64,000 bases of DNA from JAFDBW01 sp963825575 (GCA_963825575.1 CAWGUB010000010.1:1-64000), one strand, 5' to 3'. Numbered from the stretch's first letter, positions 19,216 through 29,075 are shown. Notes: generated by a model not told the origin, from the sequence alone. Numbers and translations are program-made.

Positions 19216-19575
19216 CTTATTTCAGGGGCCGAGAGAATCTCGCATTTATGCCAAATTTGAGGTTATCAAACAGTGTCGGAATCTTTATAGGAAAGTTGTG
19301 TGATGCTCCTGCATAGTGTAGACAATGAATATGTGAATAAAATTTTCCAGCGGGACGATGCACTCCGTCAACAAATTCTTCGCAAACAATACTTTCAACT
19401 ATGTTATTTTCGGACTGTAGCAGGCCTTTGATGGATTTTTCTTGCCAGAGATTGAGGTGAGAAGAACCCAGAAGGCGGCGTCTTGATAACGGACATATGG
19501 TTTCCAAGCATATAACATGGTCGACAAGCGATAAGTCTGTTTCTCAAGAACGAGTCATATGCGCAAGGATGCTCG
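19216..19575. other. Intergenic stretch without a supported gene
   Basis: A reverse-strand frame of 96 codons (19217-19507) exists, but it has no ribosome site, domain or convincing composition. I treat the region as upstream sequence of the potassium channel. Confidence 0.4.
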
Positions 19576-21276
19576 ATGAAGTTTTTCACAAGCCAGTTAT
19601 TGTCTCTCCTTATCCCGGCACGTGCACGCCCCAACATCCGGGCTCTAGCAAGTTATTCGCTTCTGTTGATTGCGACCGTTGCGCTCTTTGCTACCGGATT
19701 CCGCCTGATCATGTACCATGTCGAGGGGCAGGAGCACTCTTGGGTCACGGGCGTTTACTGGGCTCTTACGGTCATGACCACCCTCGGATTTGGTGACATC
19801 ACCTTCCACAGCGATCTGGGTCGCCTGTTCAGTATCGTGGTCCTCCTGACTGGCGTTGTCCTTCTCCTGATCGTGCTACCGTTCGTATTCATCCGGTTCT
19901 TCTACGCGCCCTGGATGGAGTCCAGGATGCGGTTTTATGCTCCCAGGAACGTCCCCGTCGGCACTCAAGGTCATGTCATTCTGTGTAACTTCGACAGCCT
20001 GGCCACGGAGTTGCTGGAGCGGTTACGACTTCATGGCATCGCCCACTTTGTGATCGAACCGGATCCGCTCAAGGCTACACAAATGCATATCGACGGCATG
20101 CCGGTGGTGACCGGAAGAGTCGAGGGCCGGGGCACCTACGAGGCCTTGGAGGTGGCACAAGCCCGGCTGGTGGTCGCCAACTGCGCCGATACGATCAACA
20201 CCAACATAACCCTCACGATCCGGGATCTCTCTCAACAGGTTCCCATTGCTGCGGTGGCGGAGCACGAGCAGTCCATCGACCTGCTGGAGTTGAGTGGCAG
20301 CAATCACGTTCTGCCCCTCAAACTTTGGCTGGGTGAGCATCTCGCCAACCGTGTCAGCGCGGGACATCTCCATTGCCACGTTGTCGGGCGTTTGGGAGAT
20401 CTACTGATCGCAGAGTTTCCGGTGCATAACACCCCGCTGGTCGGCCGTTCCCTCCGAGACGTGCAATTGAGGGATACCTTTGGTTTGAACGTGGTGGCGG
20501 TGTGGGAGCGGGGACGCCTGGTCCCGGTTACGCCCGAAACGATCCTTGCTGACGGGAGCTTTCCAGTGGTGATGGGGTCCAGAGAGCAGATCACTAATCT
20601 CGACACTTATCTTGTGATTTACAACACAAATTTCAACCCAGTGCTCGTAATCGGCGGCGGCAAGGTAGGCTGTGTCTCTGCCAAAACCCTCAGGCAGCGT
20701 GGAGTGACAGTCCACATGATCGAACGTGATGAGGCGCTGAGGGACTCTCTGGAGGGAGTCGCTGATCAGTTGTTCATAGGCGACGCGGCTGACCTGAAAC
20801 TTCTCATGGGGGCGGGGTTGGCCGATGCTCCAAGCGTGTTGCTCACCACTAATGATGACGCCATGAACATCTACCTGGCGGTGTACTGCCGTCGCCTGAA
20901 TCCGGAGCTCCGGGTGATCAGTCGCATCACTCACGAGCGCAACATTGAGGCAGTCCACCGGGCTGGCGCAGATTTTGTGCTGAGCTACGCGTCACTAGGA
21001 GCCGAGGCCATTATGTCTCTATTGCAAAATCGAGAGTCAGTGATCTTGGGTGAGGGGTTCGACCTCTTTTATATCCCCGTGCCTGCGAGCCTAGCTGGGC
21101 GGACCCTGGCGACCAGCCACATCAGAGCGCGGACCGGTCTCAACGTGCTGGCGCTACGACTACCTGGCGGCGAAGTCGTCTCGGCGATGGCCTCGACAGT
21201 CCTTGCTCCGGATTGTGAGTTGGTGATGTTGGGGAGCGAACTCCAGCGTCTGAATTTCACCAAAGAGTTCCGTTGA
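19576..21276 (+). CDS. Potassium channel with two TrkA-type regulatory (RCK) domains
   Basis: The 566-residue protein has two membrane helices around a K+ pore (residues about 25-105) with selectivity filter TTLGFGD (68-74). Two tandem cytoplasmic RCK modules follow: GHVILCNFDSLATELLERL near 132-150 and PVLVIGGGKVGCVSAKTLRQRG near 355, each with TrkA-C-like segments. The second Rossmann motif is complete (GGGKVG). The first has lost the glycine-rich loop (CNFDS), so it may not bind NAD. It is probably a ligand-gated K+ channel. It is codirectional with the upstream barrel gene but separated from it by a terminator. Confidence 0.88.
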   Translation: MKFFTSQLLSLLIPARARPNIRALASYSLLLIATVALFATGFRLIMYHVEGQEHSWVTGVYWALTVMTTLGFGDITFHSDLGRLFSIVVLLTGVVLLLIVLPFVFIRFFYAPWMESRMRFYAPRNVPVGTQGHVILCNFDSLATELLERLRLHGIAHFVIEPDPLKATQMHIDGMPVVTGRVEGRGTYEALEVAQARLVVANCADTINTNITLTIRDLSQQVPIAAVAEHEQSIDLLELSGSNHVLPLKLWLGEHLANRVSAGHLHCHVVGRLGDLLIAEFPVHNTPLVGRSLRDVQLRDTFGLNVVAVWERGRLVPVTPETILADGSFPVVMGSREQITNLDTYLVIYNTNFNPVLVIGGGKVGCVSAKTLRQRGVTVHMIERDEALRDSLEGVADQLFIGDAADLKLLMGAGLADAPSVLLTTNDDAMNIYLAVYCRRLNPELRVISRITHERNIEAVHRAGADFVLSYASLGAEAIMSLLQNRESVILGEGFDLFYIPVPASLAGRTLATSHIRARTGLNVLALRLPGGEVVSAMASTVLAPDCELVMLGSELQRLNFTKEFR

Positions 21277-21381
21277 GGAGCGGGCAAAACCTCGATTACC
21301 AGCGTCTTGATAACAAGCAAGTTCTGTGGCAAGGGTCCCCTTTGCTGCGTACCATAGAAATACAGAGACACTTTAACGTAA

Positions 21382-21435
21382 GGGTCATGACAGCAGTTTA
21401 GCATGCCTCGTAGGTAGCTTAACTAGTCATGACCC
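21382..21435. repeat. 10-bp inverted repeat between convergent genes
   Basis: GGGTCATGAC (21382-21391) and GTCATGACCC (21426-21435) are perfect inverted copies 34 bases apart, between the K+ channel gene and the antiporter gene. It may form a bidirectional hairpin; the long loop makes terminator function doubtful. Confidence 0.5.
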
Positions 21436-21459
21436 AAAAGATAATATGGGCAAATGTTC

Positions 21460-22425
21460 TTAGAAGTTACTCGCCAGCAAATATCCGGTATAGCCGATGT
21501 AGCAAGCAAGTAAACCAGCACCTTCATAGCGATTAATACGGCCGATCCCACGAAATCCATAGCCGATTATAAAGAGAGAAACCGTCAGGATAACCATCAT
21601 GGACAGGTCTCTGGATATTACTTCAGGAGCGATTCTCATCGGTTGAATTGACCCGGCAATGCCGACCACGGCGAGAGTGTTAAACAGATTAGAACCAAGT
21701 ATGTTGCCAAGGGCTATATCGTGTTCTCCTTTTCTGGCAGCAATGATCGATGATGCCAGTTCCGGCAAGGAAGTTCCCACGGCAACAATGGTTAGCCCGA
21801 TGATGAGATCACTCACCCCGAAAGCAAGGGCAATCTCTACCGCTCCCCACACCAGCAACCGGGAACTCGCTATGAGCAGCACCAACCCGATTACAAGCCA
21901 AAACAGGGATCTACCAAGGGGTTTAACCCGCCCTTCAAGTTCTTGTTCGATTTCATCCCCGAGGGAGTCACTCTTTTTGTGAAGGCCCTGCCAGATAGTC
22001 CAGATCATCAAGCTAGCAAAGACCCCCAAGAGCACAAATGCATCACTGCGTGAAAGTTCATTATCCCAGAGTTGGAATACAGCAAGTACGGTCACGGCAG
22101 TGAGGATCGGTAACTCTTTACGTAGAACCAGAGAATGCACGGCTATGGGACTGATCAGAGCCGTCACTCCGAGGATGAGGGCAATATTCGTGATGTTTGA
22201 GCCGTAGGCGTTACCGAGTGCAATGCCTGGATTGTTTTGCAGAGCAGCGAAAGCAGAGACAACCATCTCTGGGGCAGACGTGCCGAACCCGACAATGACC
22301 ATGCCGATTAACAACGGCGGCAGCCCAAAATAGCGCGCGGCAGACGCTGCGCCATCAACAAAGCGGGACGCACTCCAAACGAGCAGCATCAACCCCACGA
22401 CAAGTGAAAAGAAGGGAAGCGTCAT
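21460..22425 (-). CDS. Sodium/calcium exchanger family antiporter (YrbG-like)
   Basis: The 321-residue membrane protein has about ten hydrophobic segments in two inverted halves. Each half carries an alpha-repeat signature: GFGTSAPEMVVSAFAALQNNPGIALGNAYGSNITNI and AVGTSLPELASSIIAARKGEHDIALGNILGSNLFNT. The G-S-PE and GN--GSN elements coordinate the transported cation in the CaCA family. It probably exports Ca2+ in exchange for Na+ across the inner membrane. It is convergent with the K+ channel gene. Confidence 0.92.
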   Translation of the reverse strand: MTLPFFSLVVGLMLLVWSASRFVDGAASAARYFGLPPLLIGMVIVGFGTSAPEMVVSAFAALQNNPGIALGNAYGSNITNIALILGVTALISPIAVHSLVLRKELPILTAVTVLAVFQLWDNELSRSDAFVLLGVFASLMIWTIWQGLHKKSDSLGDEIEQELEGRVKPLGRSLFWLVIGLVLLIASSRLLVWGAVEIALAFGVSDLIIGLTIVAVGTSLPELASSIIAARKGEHDIALGNILGSNLFNTLAVVGIAGSIQPMRIAPEVISRDLSMMVILTVSLFIIGYGFRGIGRINRYEGAGLLACYIGYTGYLLASNF

Positions 22426-22511
22426 CCAATGTAGCCTAGTGCACTAAAGAAATCATCCTGGAGATCTTTGTAGATTCTCCGGGACGGTGCGGTATTATCT
22501 GTCATGATCAG

Positions 22512-22829
22512 TTATTTAAAAATATCAAAGATGCTTTTGCGCGCTTTTTTAACGAAACCCTGGTCATCGAACAAGGCATCAAGTTCCCCAGCATCAAGGT
22601 GGAGAGCCCCGCATTTTTCATTGACACAAAGGTCAATAGAGACCTTTCCCTTCTGGATCTCTACCAACGATTTTGTCCCGCAGCGGAAACAATGATATTT
22701 ATGTTCCTCTTGATATCTCTGGTTGTTCTCCAGAGCTGCTTTTTCCCTCAAATCCTTGATTTGCTTCTGCGCCTGCTGGGCAAAAAAGCTTTCTTCTTTG
22801 CCCACTTTTAACTTTAAACGGTCAGTCAT
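22512..22829 (-). CDS. Zinc-ribbon (zf-TFIIB-like) small protein
   Basis: The 105-residue soluble protein has a Lys/Glu-rich helical N-terminus. A zinc ribbon follows, with Cys47-x2-Cys50 (HCFRCG) and Cys68-x4-Cys73 (CVNEKCGALHLDAGELDAL). The second half, with C-GALHLDAGEL, is typical of the bacterial zf-TFIIB family. The function is unknown. It lies between the antiporter gene on the same strand and htpX, which is divergent. Confidence 0.75.
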   Translation of the reverse strand: MTDRLKLKVGKEESFFAQQAQKQIKDLREKAALENNQRYQEEHKYHCFRCGTKSLVEIQKGKVSIDLCVNEKCGALHLDAGELDALFDDQGFVKKARKSIFDIFK

Positions 22830-23004
22830 GGTAAAGACTGCTTTTTCATATAAATCACTTAAAGGATGCTATTATGACTTTTGCTTCTCAAGCCAGACGG
22901 CCAAGCGTTGATTTTTATCTCTTAGAGACTATCATCTAGTAAGGTAGAAGCAAAATTTACTGATATTGTTCGCGCTACTCTAAACTCACGTGGAGAACGA
23001 AAAT

Positions 23005-23889
23005 ATGAAAAGAGTCATGCTGTTCATCATTACCAACCTCGCAATTGTTCTCGTGCTCGGCGTAGTCATGAGTTTGTTCGGGGTCAACCGGATTCTCGAT
23101 GAGCAGGGAGTGGGCCTCGACCTGTACAATTTACTGATTTTTGCTTCCGTCTTCGGTTTTGGTGGATCACTGATATCACTGGCTATCTCAAAGTGGACGG
23201 CCAAGCGCATGACTGGCGCACAAGTCATCACTTCACCCAGCAGTGAAGTTGAGGTGTGGCTGGTGCAAACCGTCAGGAAACAAGCCGAGATTGCCGGCAT
23301 TGGCATGCCCGAAGTCGCAATCTATGACGCTCCTGATGTCAACGCTTTTGCGACCGGTATGCGCCGCAACAATGCTCTTGTGGCTGTGAGCACAGGACTG
23401 CTTCGCTCCATGAACCGCGATGAGGCCGAAGCTGTTTTGGCCCACGAAGTCAGTCATGTTGCCAATGGTGACATGATTACCCTGGCGCTCATTCAAGGGG
23501 TGGTCAATACATTCGTCATCGTCGCTTCGCGGGTCGTGGGTCATTTAATCGATCGCATGGTGTTCAAAACTGAAAGAGGGCACGGACCTGCTTTTTATAT
23601 TACCTCAATCCTCGCCCAGATCGTCTTTGGCATTCTCGCCAGTCTCATCGTTTTCTGGTTCAGCCGCCAGCGCGAATTCCGCGCTGATGCCGGTAGCGCC
23701 CATCTTGCAGGGCGAGAAAAAATGATCGCGGCCCTTGAAAAACTGCGCCGCAATGTCGACCAACCTCACCTACCAGACCAGATGGCTGCCTTTGGTATCT
23801 CTGGCGGCAAAGGTCAGGGTTTCAAGCGCTTCTTCATGACCCACCCGCCACTTGAACAACGTATCGCAGCGTTGAAACAAAGGGCCTAG
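23005..23889 (+). CDS. htpX: Membrane zinc metalloprotease HtpX
   Basis: The 294-residue protein has two N-terminal membrane helices (5-25 and 40-60). The metalloprotease motif HEVSH (147-151) sits in AEAVLAHEVSHVANGDM. Two more helices follow, and the third zinc ligand is in QREFRADAGSA. HtpX degrades damaged inner-membrane proteins. I start at the ATG at 23005 (MKRVMLFIITN) because GGAG lies 10 bases upstream; a GTG at 22990 overlaps that site. Confidence 0.95.
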   Translation: MKRVMLFIITNLAIVLVLGVVMSLFGVNRILDEQGVGLDLYNLLIFASVFGFGGSLISLAISKWTAKRMTGAQVITSPSSEVEVWLVQTVRKQAEIAGIGMPEVAIYDAPDVNAFATGMRRNNALVAVSTGLLRSMNRDEAEAVLAHEVSHVANGDMITLALIQGVVNTFVIVASRVVGHLIDRMVFKTERGHGPAFYITSILAQIVFGILASLIVFWFSRQREFRADAGSAHLAGREKMIAALEKLRRNVDQPHLPDQMAAFGISGGKGQGFKRFFMTHPPLEQRIAALKQRA

Positions 23890-23990
23890 TTATTCCAACA
23901 GCAGGCGCTTCGACGCTTTTCTCAAATCAATAAGTTAATTGCGCAGACGATAAAATTTGGACTTTTGTTCTTGAGAAATCAGGTTACGGA

Positions 23991-24783
23991 ATGACACGCA
24001 AAAAAAGAGCCTGGGAAATATTAGAGGTGGCCGAAGAGGGTGACGTCGTAAGCCGTCTGTTCGACATTTTTATCCTCGGGCTGATCTTTTTGAATGTCAC
24101 GGCTGTAATCTTGGTGTCTGTTGATAGGCTTGAGGCAAAGTATGCTGCATATTTCGACACCTTTGAATTGTTCTCTGTCGCAGACCTGCGAATACCTGGC
24201 CCGTCTCTGGTCTTGCATTAATGACCCCCGCTATCTCCGATCTATTACCGGTCGATTGCGCTTTGCTGTGACCCCGATGGCAGTCATAGATTTACTCGCA
24301 ATCATGCCATTTTAGATAGGGCTGTTTGGCGTTGACCTGCGATTCATTCGCGCCCTTCGACTGTTCCGCATAGTTCGGCTGGCGAAAGTCGGACGTTACA
24401 TGAAGGCCCTGCAGCTACTTGCCCGCGTATTGAAGAACAAGCGTGAAGAATTGATTCTGACCTTGGGCATGATGATGATATTGCTGATTATCGCGTCCTG
24501 CCTGATGTACTATGTGGAGAATCCTGTTCAACCGATCAATTTCCCCGACATTCCTCATACCATGTGGTGGGCAGTCGCAACCTTTACCACCGTTGGTTAT
24601 GGTGATATCTATCCCGTGACCGGTCTCGGCAAATTTCTCGCTGGAATCGTGTCCATTCTCGGTATTGGACTCTTTGCACTACCCACAGGTGTTCTCGGCG
24701 CAGGCTTTGTTGAAGAAATGCAGAAGAAAAGAGACCAGCAAAGCTGCCCCCATTGCGGCGAATCAATCCACAGCAATAAATAG
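23991..24783 (+). pseudogene. Voltage-gated ion channel (Kv-like), broken by a frameshift and an in-frame stop
   Basis: The N-terminus (WEILEVAEEGDVVSRLFDIFILGLIFLNVTAVIL) and the S2-S4 segments (EYLARLWSCINDPRYLRS, VIDLLAIMPF, DLRFIRALRLFRIVRLAKVGRYMKAL) lie in different frames. The arginine-rich S4 is in that set. The frame change occurs near 24180-24186. A TAG at 24313 interrupts the S3-S4 segment. The pore (WWAVATFTTVGYGDIYPVTGLGKFLAG) and the C-terminal zinc-ribbon-like CPHCGE follow in the second frame. A working protein would be about 264 residues. Two different lesions make genuine decay more likely here than in nadE. Confidence 0.85.
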
Positions 24784-24800
24784 TCGAAAGGGACAAGGCC

Positions 24801-25856
24801 ATGACGACCCTCACCTGGATCTGCATTCTCCTCTGCTTATCTCAATCCGCCATGTTTTCCGGTCTCAATTTGGCCCTTTTTGGCATCAGTAGACTCCGGC
24901 TGGAGGTCGAGGTCCAATCTGGAAACAAGGCGGCGTCGAAGGTCCTTGGTTTCAGGAAAGATTCAAATTTTCTCCTGACGACTATTCTGTGGGGCAATGT
25001 CGGCATAAACGTCCTGTTAACGCTGCTCTCTGATTCGGTCCTTGCCGGAGTGAGTTCCTTCATTTTTTCTACCGTTGTCATCACCCTGGTCGGTGAAATC
25101 ATGCCGCAGGCTTATTTTTCCAGAAATGCCCTGCGAATGGCTTCGCTGCTGGGGCCATTGCTGCGATTCTACCAGTTCCTTCTGTATCCCGTAGCAAAGC
25201 CTTCTGCCAAAGTATTGGACTGGTGGCTTGGAAAAGAGGGTGTTCAATATTTTCGCGAACAGGACCTGATGGAAGTGATCAGGAAACACATTGATGCAGA
25301 CGAAGCCGACATAGACCGGTTTGAGGGTTTGGGTGCGATGAATTTTCTGGCGATAGATGACCTGCTCGTCACTCACGTCGGAGAGCCGGTCGACCCAGAA
25401 AGCGTCATCTCTTTACCGGTTTCCTCCGGTCGCCCGGTTTTCCCGGAATTCACAAGATCTCCCGAAGATCCATTTTTGGGCCAGGTGAATAGATCGGGAC
25501 GTAAATGGCTTATATTAACAGACCCGGAAGGACATCCGCTGTTGATTATGGATGCGGACGGTTTTCTGAGGGACGCTTTGTTGCACGACTCGTCAACGAA
25601 TCCTTTTCAGTATTGCCATCGTCCCATCGTCGTCAACGATATCAATACGCCTTTGGATAGCGTTATCAGTCAGTGGACTGTGCATTCGGACCACCCGAGT
25701 GACGACATCATCGATAAGGACATTATCCTTATTTGGGCTGAGGAAAAACGCATCATTACAGGCTCTGACATTCTTGGGCGTTTACTGAGAGGTATTACTA
25801 TCCGCAAGAATAATTCACAAAATGTTTCTCCCTTGTCAGATCAGCACGAGCTATGA
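24801..25856 (+). CDS. DUF21 (CNNM/CorC-like) membrane protein
   Basis: The 351-residue protein has a DUF21 membrane domain: SQSAMFSGLNLALFGISRLRLEVE, LLTTILWGNVGINVLLTLLSDS and TLVGEIMPQAYFSRNALRMA. A divergent cytoplasmic part follows (about 180-330) that only weakly resembles the paired CBS domains of the family. Family members act in Mg2+/Co2+ homeostasis. It starts 18 bases after the broken channel gene and probably shares its transcript. A second, more typical member lies at 29076-30323. Confidence 0.82.
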   Translation: MTTLTWICILLCLSQSAMFSGLNLALFGISRLRLEVEVQSGNKAASKVLGFRKDSNFLLTTILWGNVGINVLLTLLSDSVLAGVSSFIFSTVVITLVGEIMPQAYFSRNALRMASLLGPLLRFYQFLLYPVAKPSAKVLDWWLGKEGVQYFREQDLMEVIRKHIDADEADIDRFEGLGAMNFLAIDDLLVTHVGEPVDPESVISLPVSSGRPVFPEFTRSPEDPFLGQVNRSGRKWLILTDPEGHPLLIMDADGFLRDALLHDSSTNPFQYCHRPIVVNDINTPLDSVISQWTVHSDHPSDDIIDKDIILIWAEEKRIITGSDILGRLLRGITIRKNNSQNVSPLSDQHEL

Positions 25857-25950
25857 AGAGTCATGGAAACCACGCCCGGTTAATAGGAGCATCACAAAGG
25901 CCTCAAGAATTCTTCCCGTGCCCATCTTCGTCTAGTCGGACCCGAACCAA

Positions 25951-25979
25951 AACAGCCGCTCTTGTTCTGAGCGGCTGTT
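25951..25979. terminator. Bidirectional hairpin terminator between convergent genes
   Basis: AACAGCCGCT (25951-25960) and AGCGGCTGTT (25970-25979) form a 10-bp stem between the DUF21 gene and acyP, which converge here. Confidence 0.8.
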
Positions 25980-25982
25980 CTG

Positions 25983-26261
25983 TTAACGGCGAATCCCAAA
26001 CCGGTCAAGCTCTCCAACAAAGTCCTGCCATTCTAAAGACACATCAGTCACCCGTGCAGCAGGAGGTCCTTGCCGGCACCACTCGATAGCTTGGTCGACA
26101 GCCAATTTCTCTCCTTCAAAGACAGCTTCGACATAACCGTCAAGGCAATTTCTTACCCAGCCGGTCAAGCCCAGGCTGTTGGCAGCTTCCACTGTCGATT
26201 GACGGTAAAAGACACCCTGGACTCGACCCTGTATTTTGAGCTGCACACGGACCTTGCTCAT
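25983..26261 (-). CDS. acyP: Acylphosphatase
   Basis: The 92-residue protein has the acylphosphatase signature IQGRVQGVFYRQST, with catalytic Arg20, and GWVRNCLDGYVEAVFEG, with Asn38. It hydrolyses carboxyl-phosphate bonds of acyl phosphates. Its ATG overlaps the ligA stop by four bases, so it is probably translated from the same message. Confidence 0.95.
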   Translation of the reverse strand: MSKVRVQLKIQGRVQGVFYRQSTVEAANSLGLTGWVRNCLDGYVEAVFEGEKLAVDQAIEWCRQGPPAARVTDVSLEWQDFVGELDRFGIRR

Positions 26262-28273
26262 AGCTCGACCCCAACCATTTTGGCAAACGTCGCTTCATTG
26301 AGAGCTTCAACGCCGAGTTCCTCGGCTTTGGCCAGTTTGCTCCCGGCGTTGTCTCCGGCTACGACATAGTCGGTTTTTTTGCTGACGGAACCGGACGCGC
26401 GTCCGCCGAGCTGTTCAACAAGCTCTTCGGCTTCCTTGCGTGACCATTTCGACAGGGTGCCGGTGATGACGAATGTTTTACCTGTGAGAGGGCCATCCTG
26501 CTGGATGATCACTTCGCCCCGCGGATCAACGCCGGCCTGCTTTAGCTTCTCCAATAACAGAACCTTCTCAGGATTGCTGAAATAATCGACGATCGATTCG
26601 GCGACTTTGTCGCCTATCTCGTGGATGGCGAGCAGTTGCTCAACGCTACAACTGGCCAGGTCATCAAGCGAGGCAAAACGCTTGGCGAGAATTTTGGCGG
26701 TGTTCCTGCCGACGTGGCGAATGCCGAGGCCGAACAGGAGCCTTGAGAGAGGCTGGGTTTTGCTGGCCTCGATGGAACGCAATAACTTCTCTGCCAGGAT
26801 GTCGCCCATGCGCTCCATAGCAAACATGTCTGCTTTGTTCAGCAGGTACAGGTCTGCGACGTCCTTGATCTTGCCGGTGGCCAGCAGTTGGGCAAGCTGC
26901 TTTACGCCAAGGCTTTCGATATCCATCGCATCGCGTGAAACGAAATGTTTGAAGCGCTCGATAACCTGGGCGGGGCATTGCGGGTTGATGCAACGCGGCA
27001 CGACTTCGTCCGGGTTTTTCTGAACCAGGGTATTACATTCCGGGCATTCGGTGGGCAGCGGAATCTGCCGCTCTTTGCCAGCCCGTTGCTCTGTCAGCAC
27101 CTTGACAACATCGGGGATGACATCCCCGGCGCGCTCGACGATGACATGATCACCGACACGGATATCGAGACGTTCGATTTCGTCCCAGTTGTGCAGGCTG
27201 GCCCGGGAGACAGTGACCCCGCTGACAATCACCGGTTTGAGATGAGCAACCGGGGTGATGGCGCCGGTGCGGCCGACCTGAAGACTGATATCTTCGACGA
27301 TCGTCTGTTCCTGGCGCGGGGGAAACTTGAGGGCAATCGCCCAGCGCGGGGAGCGGCTGACCATGCCGAGTTCTTCCTGAAGGGCTCTGTCGTTGACCTT
27401 GACGACCACTCCGTCGATCTCGAAAGGGAGGGCGTCGCGGCGGCTCTGGAGGTCATTAAAGGTCTCGACCACAGCATCAGCGCCCAGAGCGACAGTCGTG
27501 TTCTTCAGGTTCACGCGCAGACCGAGCTTCTCGAGCTGTTGCAACGTCTCAATCTGGGTGGTGGTTGTAACGCCCTGCATACGACCGACACCGTAGCAGA
27601 AGATTCGTAACGGGCGCTGTGCCGTGATGTTCGCATCCAGCTGGCGCAGACTGCCGGCGGCGGCATTGCGCGGGTTGGCGAAGGTCTTCTCACCATTTTC
27701 TTCCTGTGCGCGGTTCAGGGCCTGGAAGTCAGCCAGGTCGATATAAATTTCTCCCCGGACATCGAGAATCTCCGGGCAGGGGGCCCTCAGAGTATGTGGA
27801 ATATCGGCAATCGTTTTGACGTTTTCAGTGATGTCTTCACCGACGAAGCCGTCGCCCCGGGTGCTGGCTCTGGTCAACCGACCTTTCTCATAAATCAGCT
27901 CAATCGCAACGCCATCCATTTTCATTTCGCAGGCGTATTCTAGCTCCTCTGAGCGGGCCAGGAAGGTCTTGCGCAGGCTGGTGTCAAAATCGTGGAAGTC
28001 TTCGGCATCCTTGGCATTTTTCAGTGAGAGCATCGGTACGACGTGCTCTACAGGAGTGAATTTTTCCGAGGCCCTGGAGCCAATCTTCTGGCTCGGCGAA
28101 TCGGCAGACATCAGCTCCGGAAATTTCTCTTCAATCTCCAGCAGTTCACGGAACAAGGCGTCGTACTCGGCATCGGTTATTTCCGGGTGATCCAGCTCGT
28201 GGTAGAGGCGGTTGTGGCGGGTTATCTTCTCGCAGAGTTCGGTGTAGCGTTGTCGGGTGAAGAGGTCGATCAT
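26258..28273 (-). CDS. ligA: NAD-dependent DNA ligase LigA
   Basis: The product of about 671 residues has domain Ia, then the adenylation domain with active-site Lys in CEMKMDGVAIEL and RGDGFVGEDITENVKTI. The OB fold has VGRTGAITPVAHLKPV. The zinc finger is CPECNTLVQKNPDEVVPRCINPQCPAQ, followed by HhH repeats. The C-terminal BRCT domain is GKTFVITGTLSKWSRKEAEELVEQLGGRASGSVSKKTDYVVAG. It seals nicks in replication and repair. I use the ATG at 28273 because GGAG lies 9 bases before it; a TTG 15 bases upstream is in frame. Confidence 0.97.
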   Translation of the reverse strand: MIDLFTRQRYTELCEKITRHNRLYHELDHPEITDAEYDALFRELLEIEEKFPELMSADSPSQKIGSRASEKFTPVEHVVPMLSLKNAKDAEDFHDFDTSLRKTFLARSEELEYACEMKMDGVAIELIYEKGRLTRASTRGDGFVGEDITENVKTIADIPHTLRAPCPEILDVRGEIYIDLADFQALNRAQEENGEKTFANPRNAAAGSLRQLDANITAQRPLRIFCYGVGRMQGVTTTTQIETLQQLEKLGLRVNLKNTTVALGADAVVETFNDLQSRRDALPFEIDGVVVKVNDRALQEELGMVSRSPRWAIALKFPPRQEQTIVEDISLQVGRTGAITPVAHLKPVIVSGVTVSRASLHNWDEIERLDIRVGDHVIVERAGDVIPDVVKVLTEQRAGKERQIPLPTECPECNTLVQKNPDEVVPRCINPQCPAQVIERFKHFVSRDAMDIESLGVKQLAQLLATGKIKDVADLYLLNKADMFAMERMGDILAEKLLRSIEASKTQPLSRLLFGLGIRHVGRNTAKILAKRFASLDDLASCSVEQLLAIHEIGDKVAESIVDYFSNPEKVLLLEKLKQAGVDPRGEVIIQQDGPLTGKTFVITGTLSKWSRKEAEELVEQLGGRASGSVSKKTDYVVAGDNAGSKLAKAEELGVEALNEATFAKMVGVEL

Positions 28274-28440
28274 CGGGTGCTGCTCCAACGGGTTGAAATA
28301 GCTGTATCCGTTCAGATTTGTGAGTTCAGGTAATATAGCAGATTTTTCATTGTTTCGGGAGACCTGAGAGTGGTTTGGTAGTTTTTGTAGTGGATCTTGC
28401 TAAGTCTAAAAAAGAAACAAAAAACGAAACTAAAAGCAAA

Positions 28441-28845
28441 ACCGGCGGGTCGCGTCCCGCCCGACGCCATACTTTTGTCCGGCAACAAAAGTATGCAAAA
28501 GTGCCTGCTCCTTGCGGAGGGCATCTCCTCTGCCGGATGTCTGAGTCATCAATAGACGACAGTGCTCAAGAAGCCGGCCCGTTACAGGGGGCCTTTCTGG
28601 CAGTGTGACTTACAAGGGAAAAGCCTGAAAACATGACCACAGAAGCAATCCTACAGAGAAGGAGAGGCTCACAAGAGCCTCAGTCACCTGCGGGGGAAGC
28701 GTAAACATTTAGTCGGTTAGTATGGCTTGAATTGAGGTTGCTGCCTTATCGAGCCAGACATGCCCAGCGCAGCGCAGGCCCTTTTCTGCTTACTCTTTTG
28801 GGCCAGCAAAAGAGTCAGGCGCAGTCGGGGGGCGCGACCCCCGGG
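28441..28845. repeat. Multi-hairpin interspersed element, copy C (inverted relative to copy A)
   Basis: This is close to the reverse complement of the inner part of copy A. It begins with GGCGGGTCGCGTCCCGCC (28444-28461), then the ACTTTTGTCCGGCAACAAAAGT hairpin arms. It shares the middle segments GCCGGATGTCTGAGTCATC and GAAGCCGGCCCGTTACAGG. It ends with the ACTCTTTTG/CAAAAGAGT hairpin and the GGGGGGCGCGACCCCC palindrome. The 13-bp outer hairpins of copy A are absent. It lies directly upstream of ligA and contains no convincing gene. Confidence 0.85.
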
Positions 28846-29075
28846 TTCTGGTCTTGGATTTTAGCGTTTAAAGAAAAACGGCTGACATTATTATTTACGG
28901 CTGTGATTAAATGTATGGGATGCTGACCGCACTCCGTCATTGGTCGTGTCGGGGGGGCACGCCCCATATTCATTCTCACTTCTCCACATAACCAATTGTT
29001 TTTCCAGCCACTGTCAGTTATATTCTCTCAAAGCCAAAAAAATCAGTCCCATCCTGAAACGGACAATTGCACATC
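28846..29075. other. Spacer between repeat C and the CorC-family gene
   Basis: No gene, terminator or RNA was recognised. It should hold the promoter of the downstream gene, but no clear boxes were found. Confidence 0.35.

Noticed and set aside
19217..19507. 96-codon reverse-strand open frame before the K+ channel gene
   Set aside because: It has no ribosome site, family or protein-like composition, and overlaps the probable promoter region.
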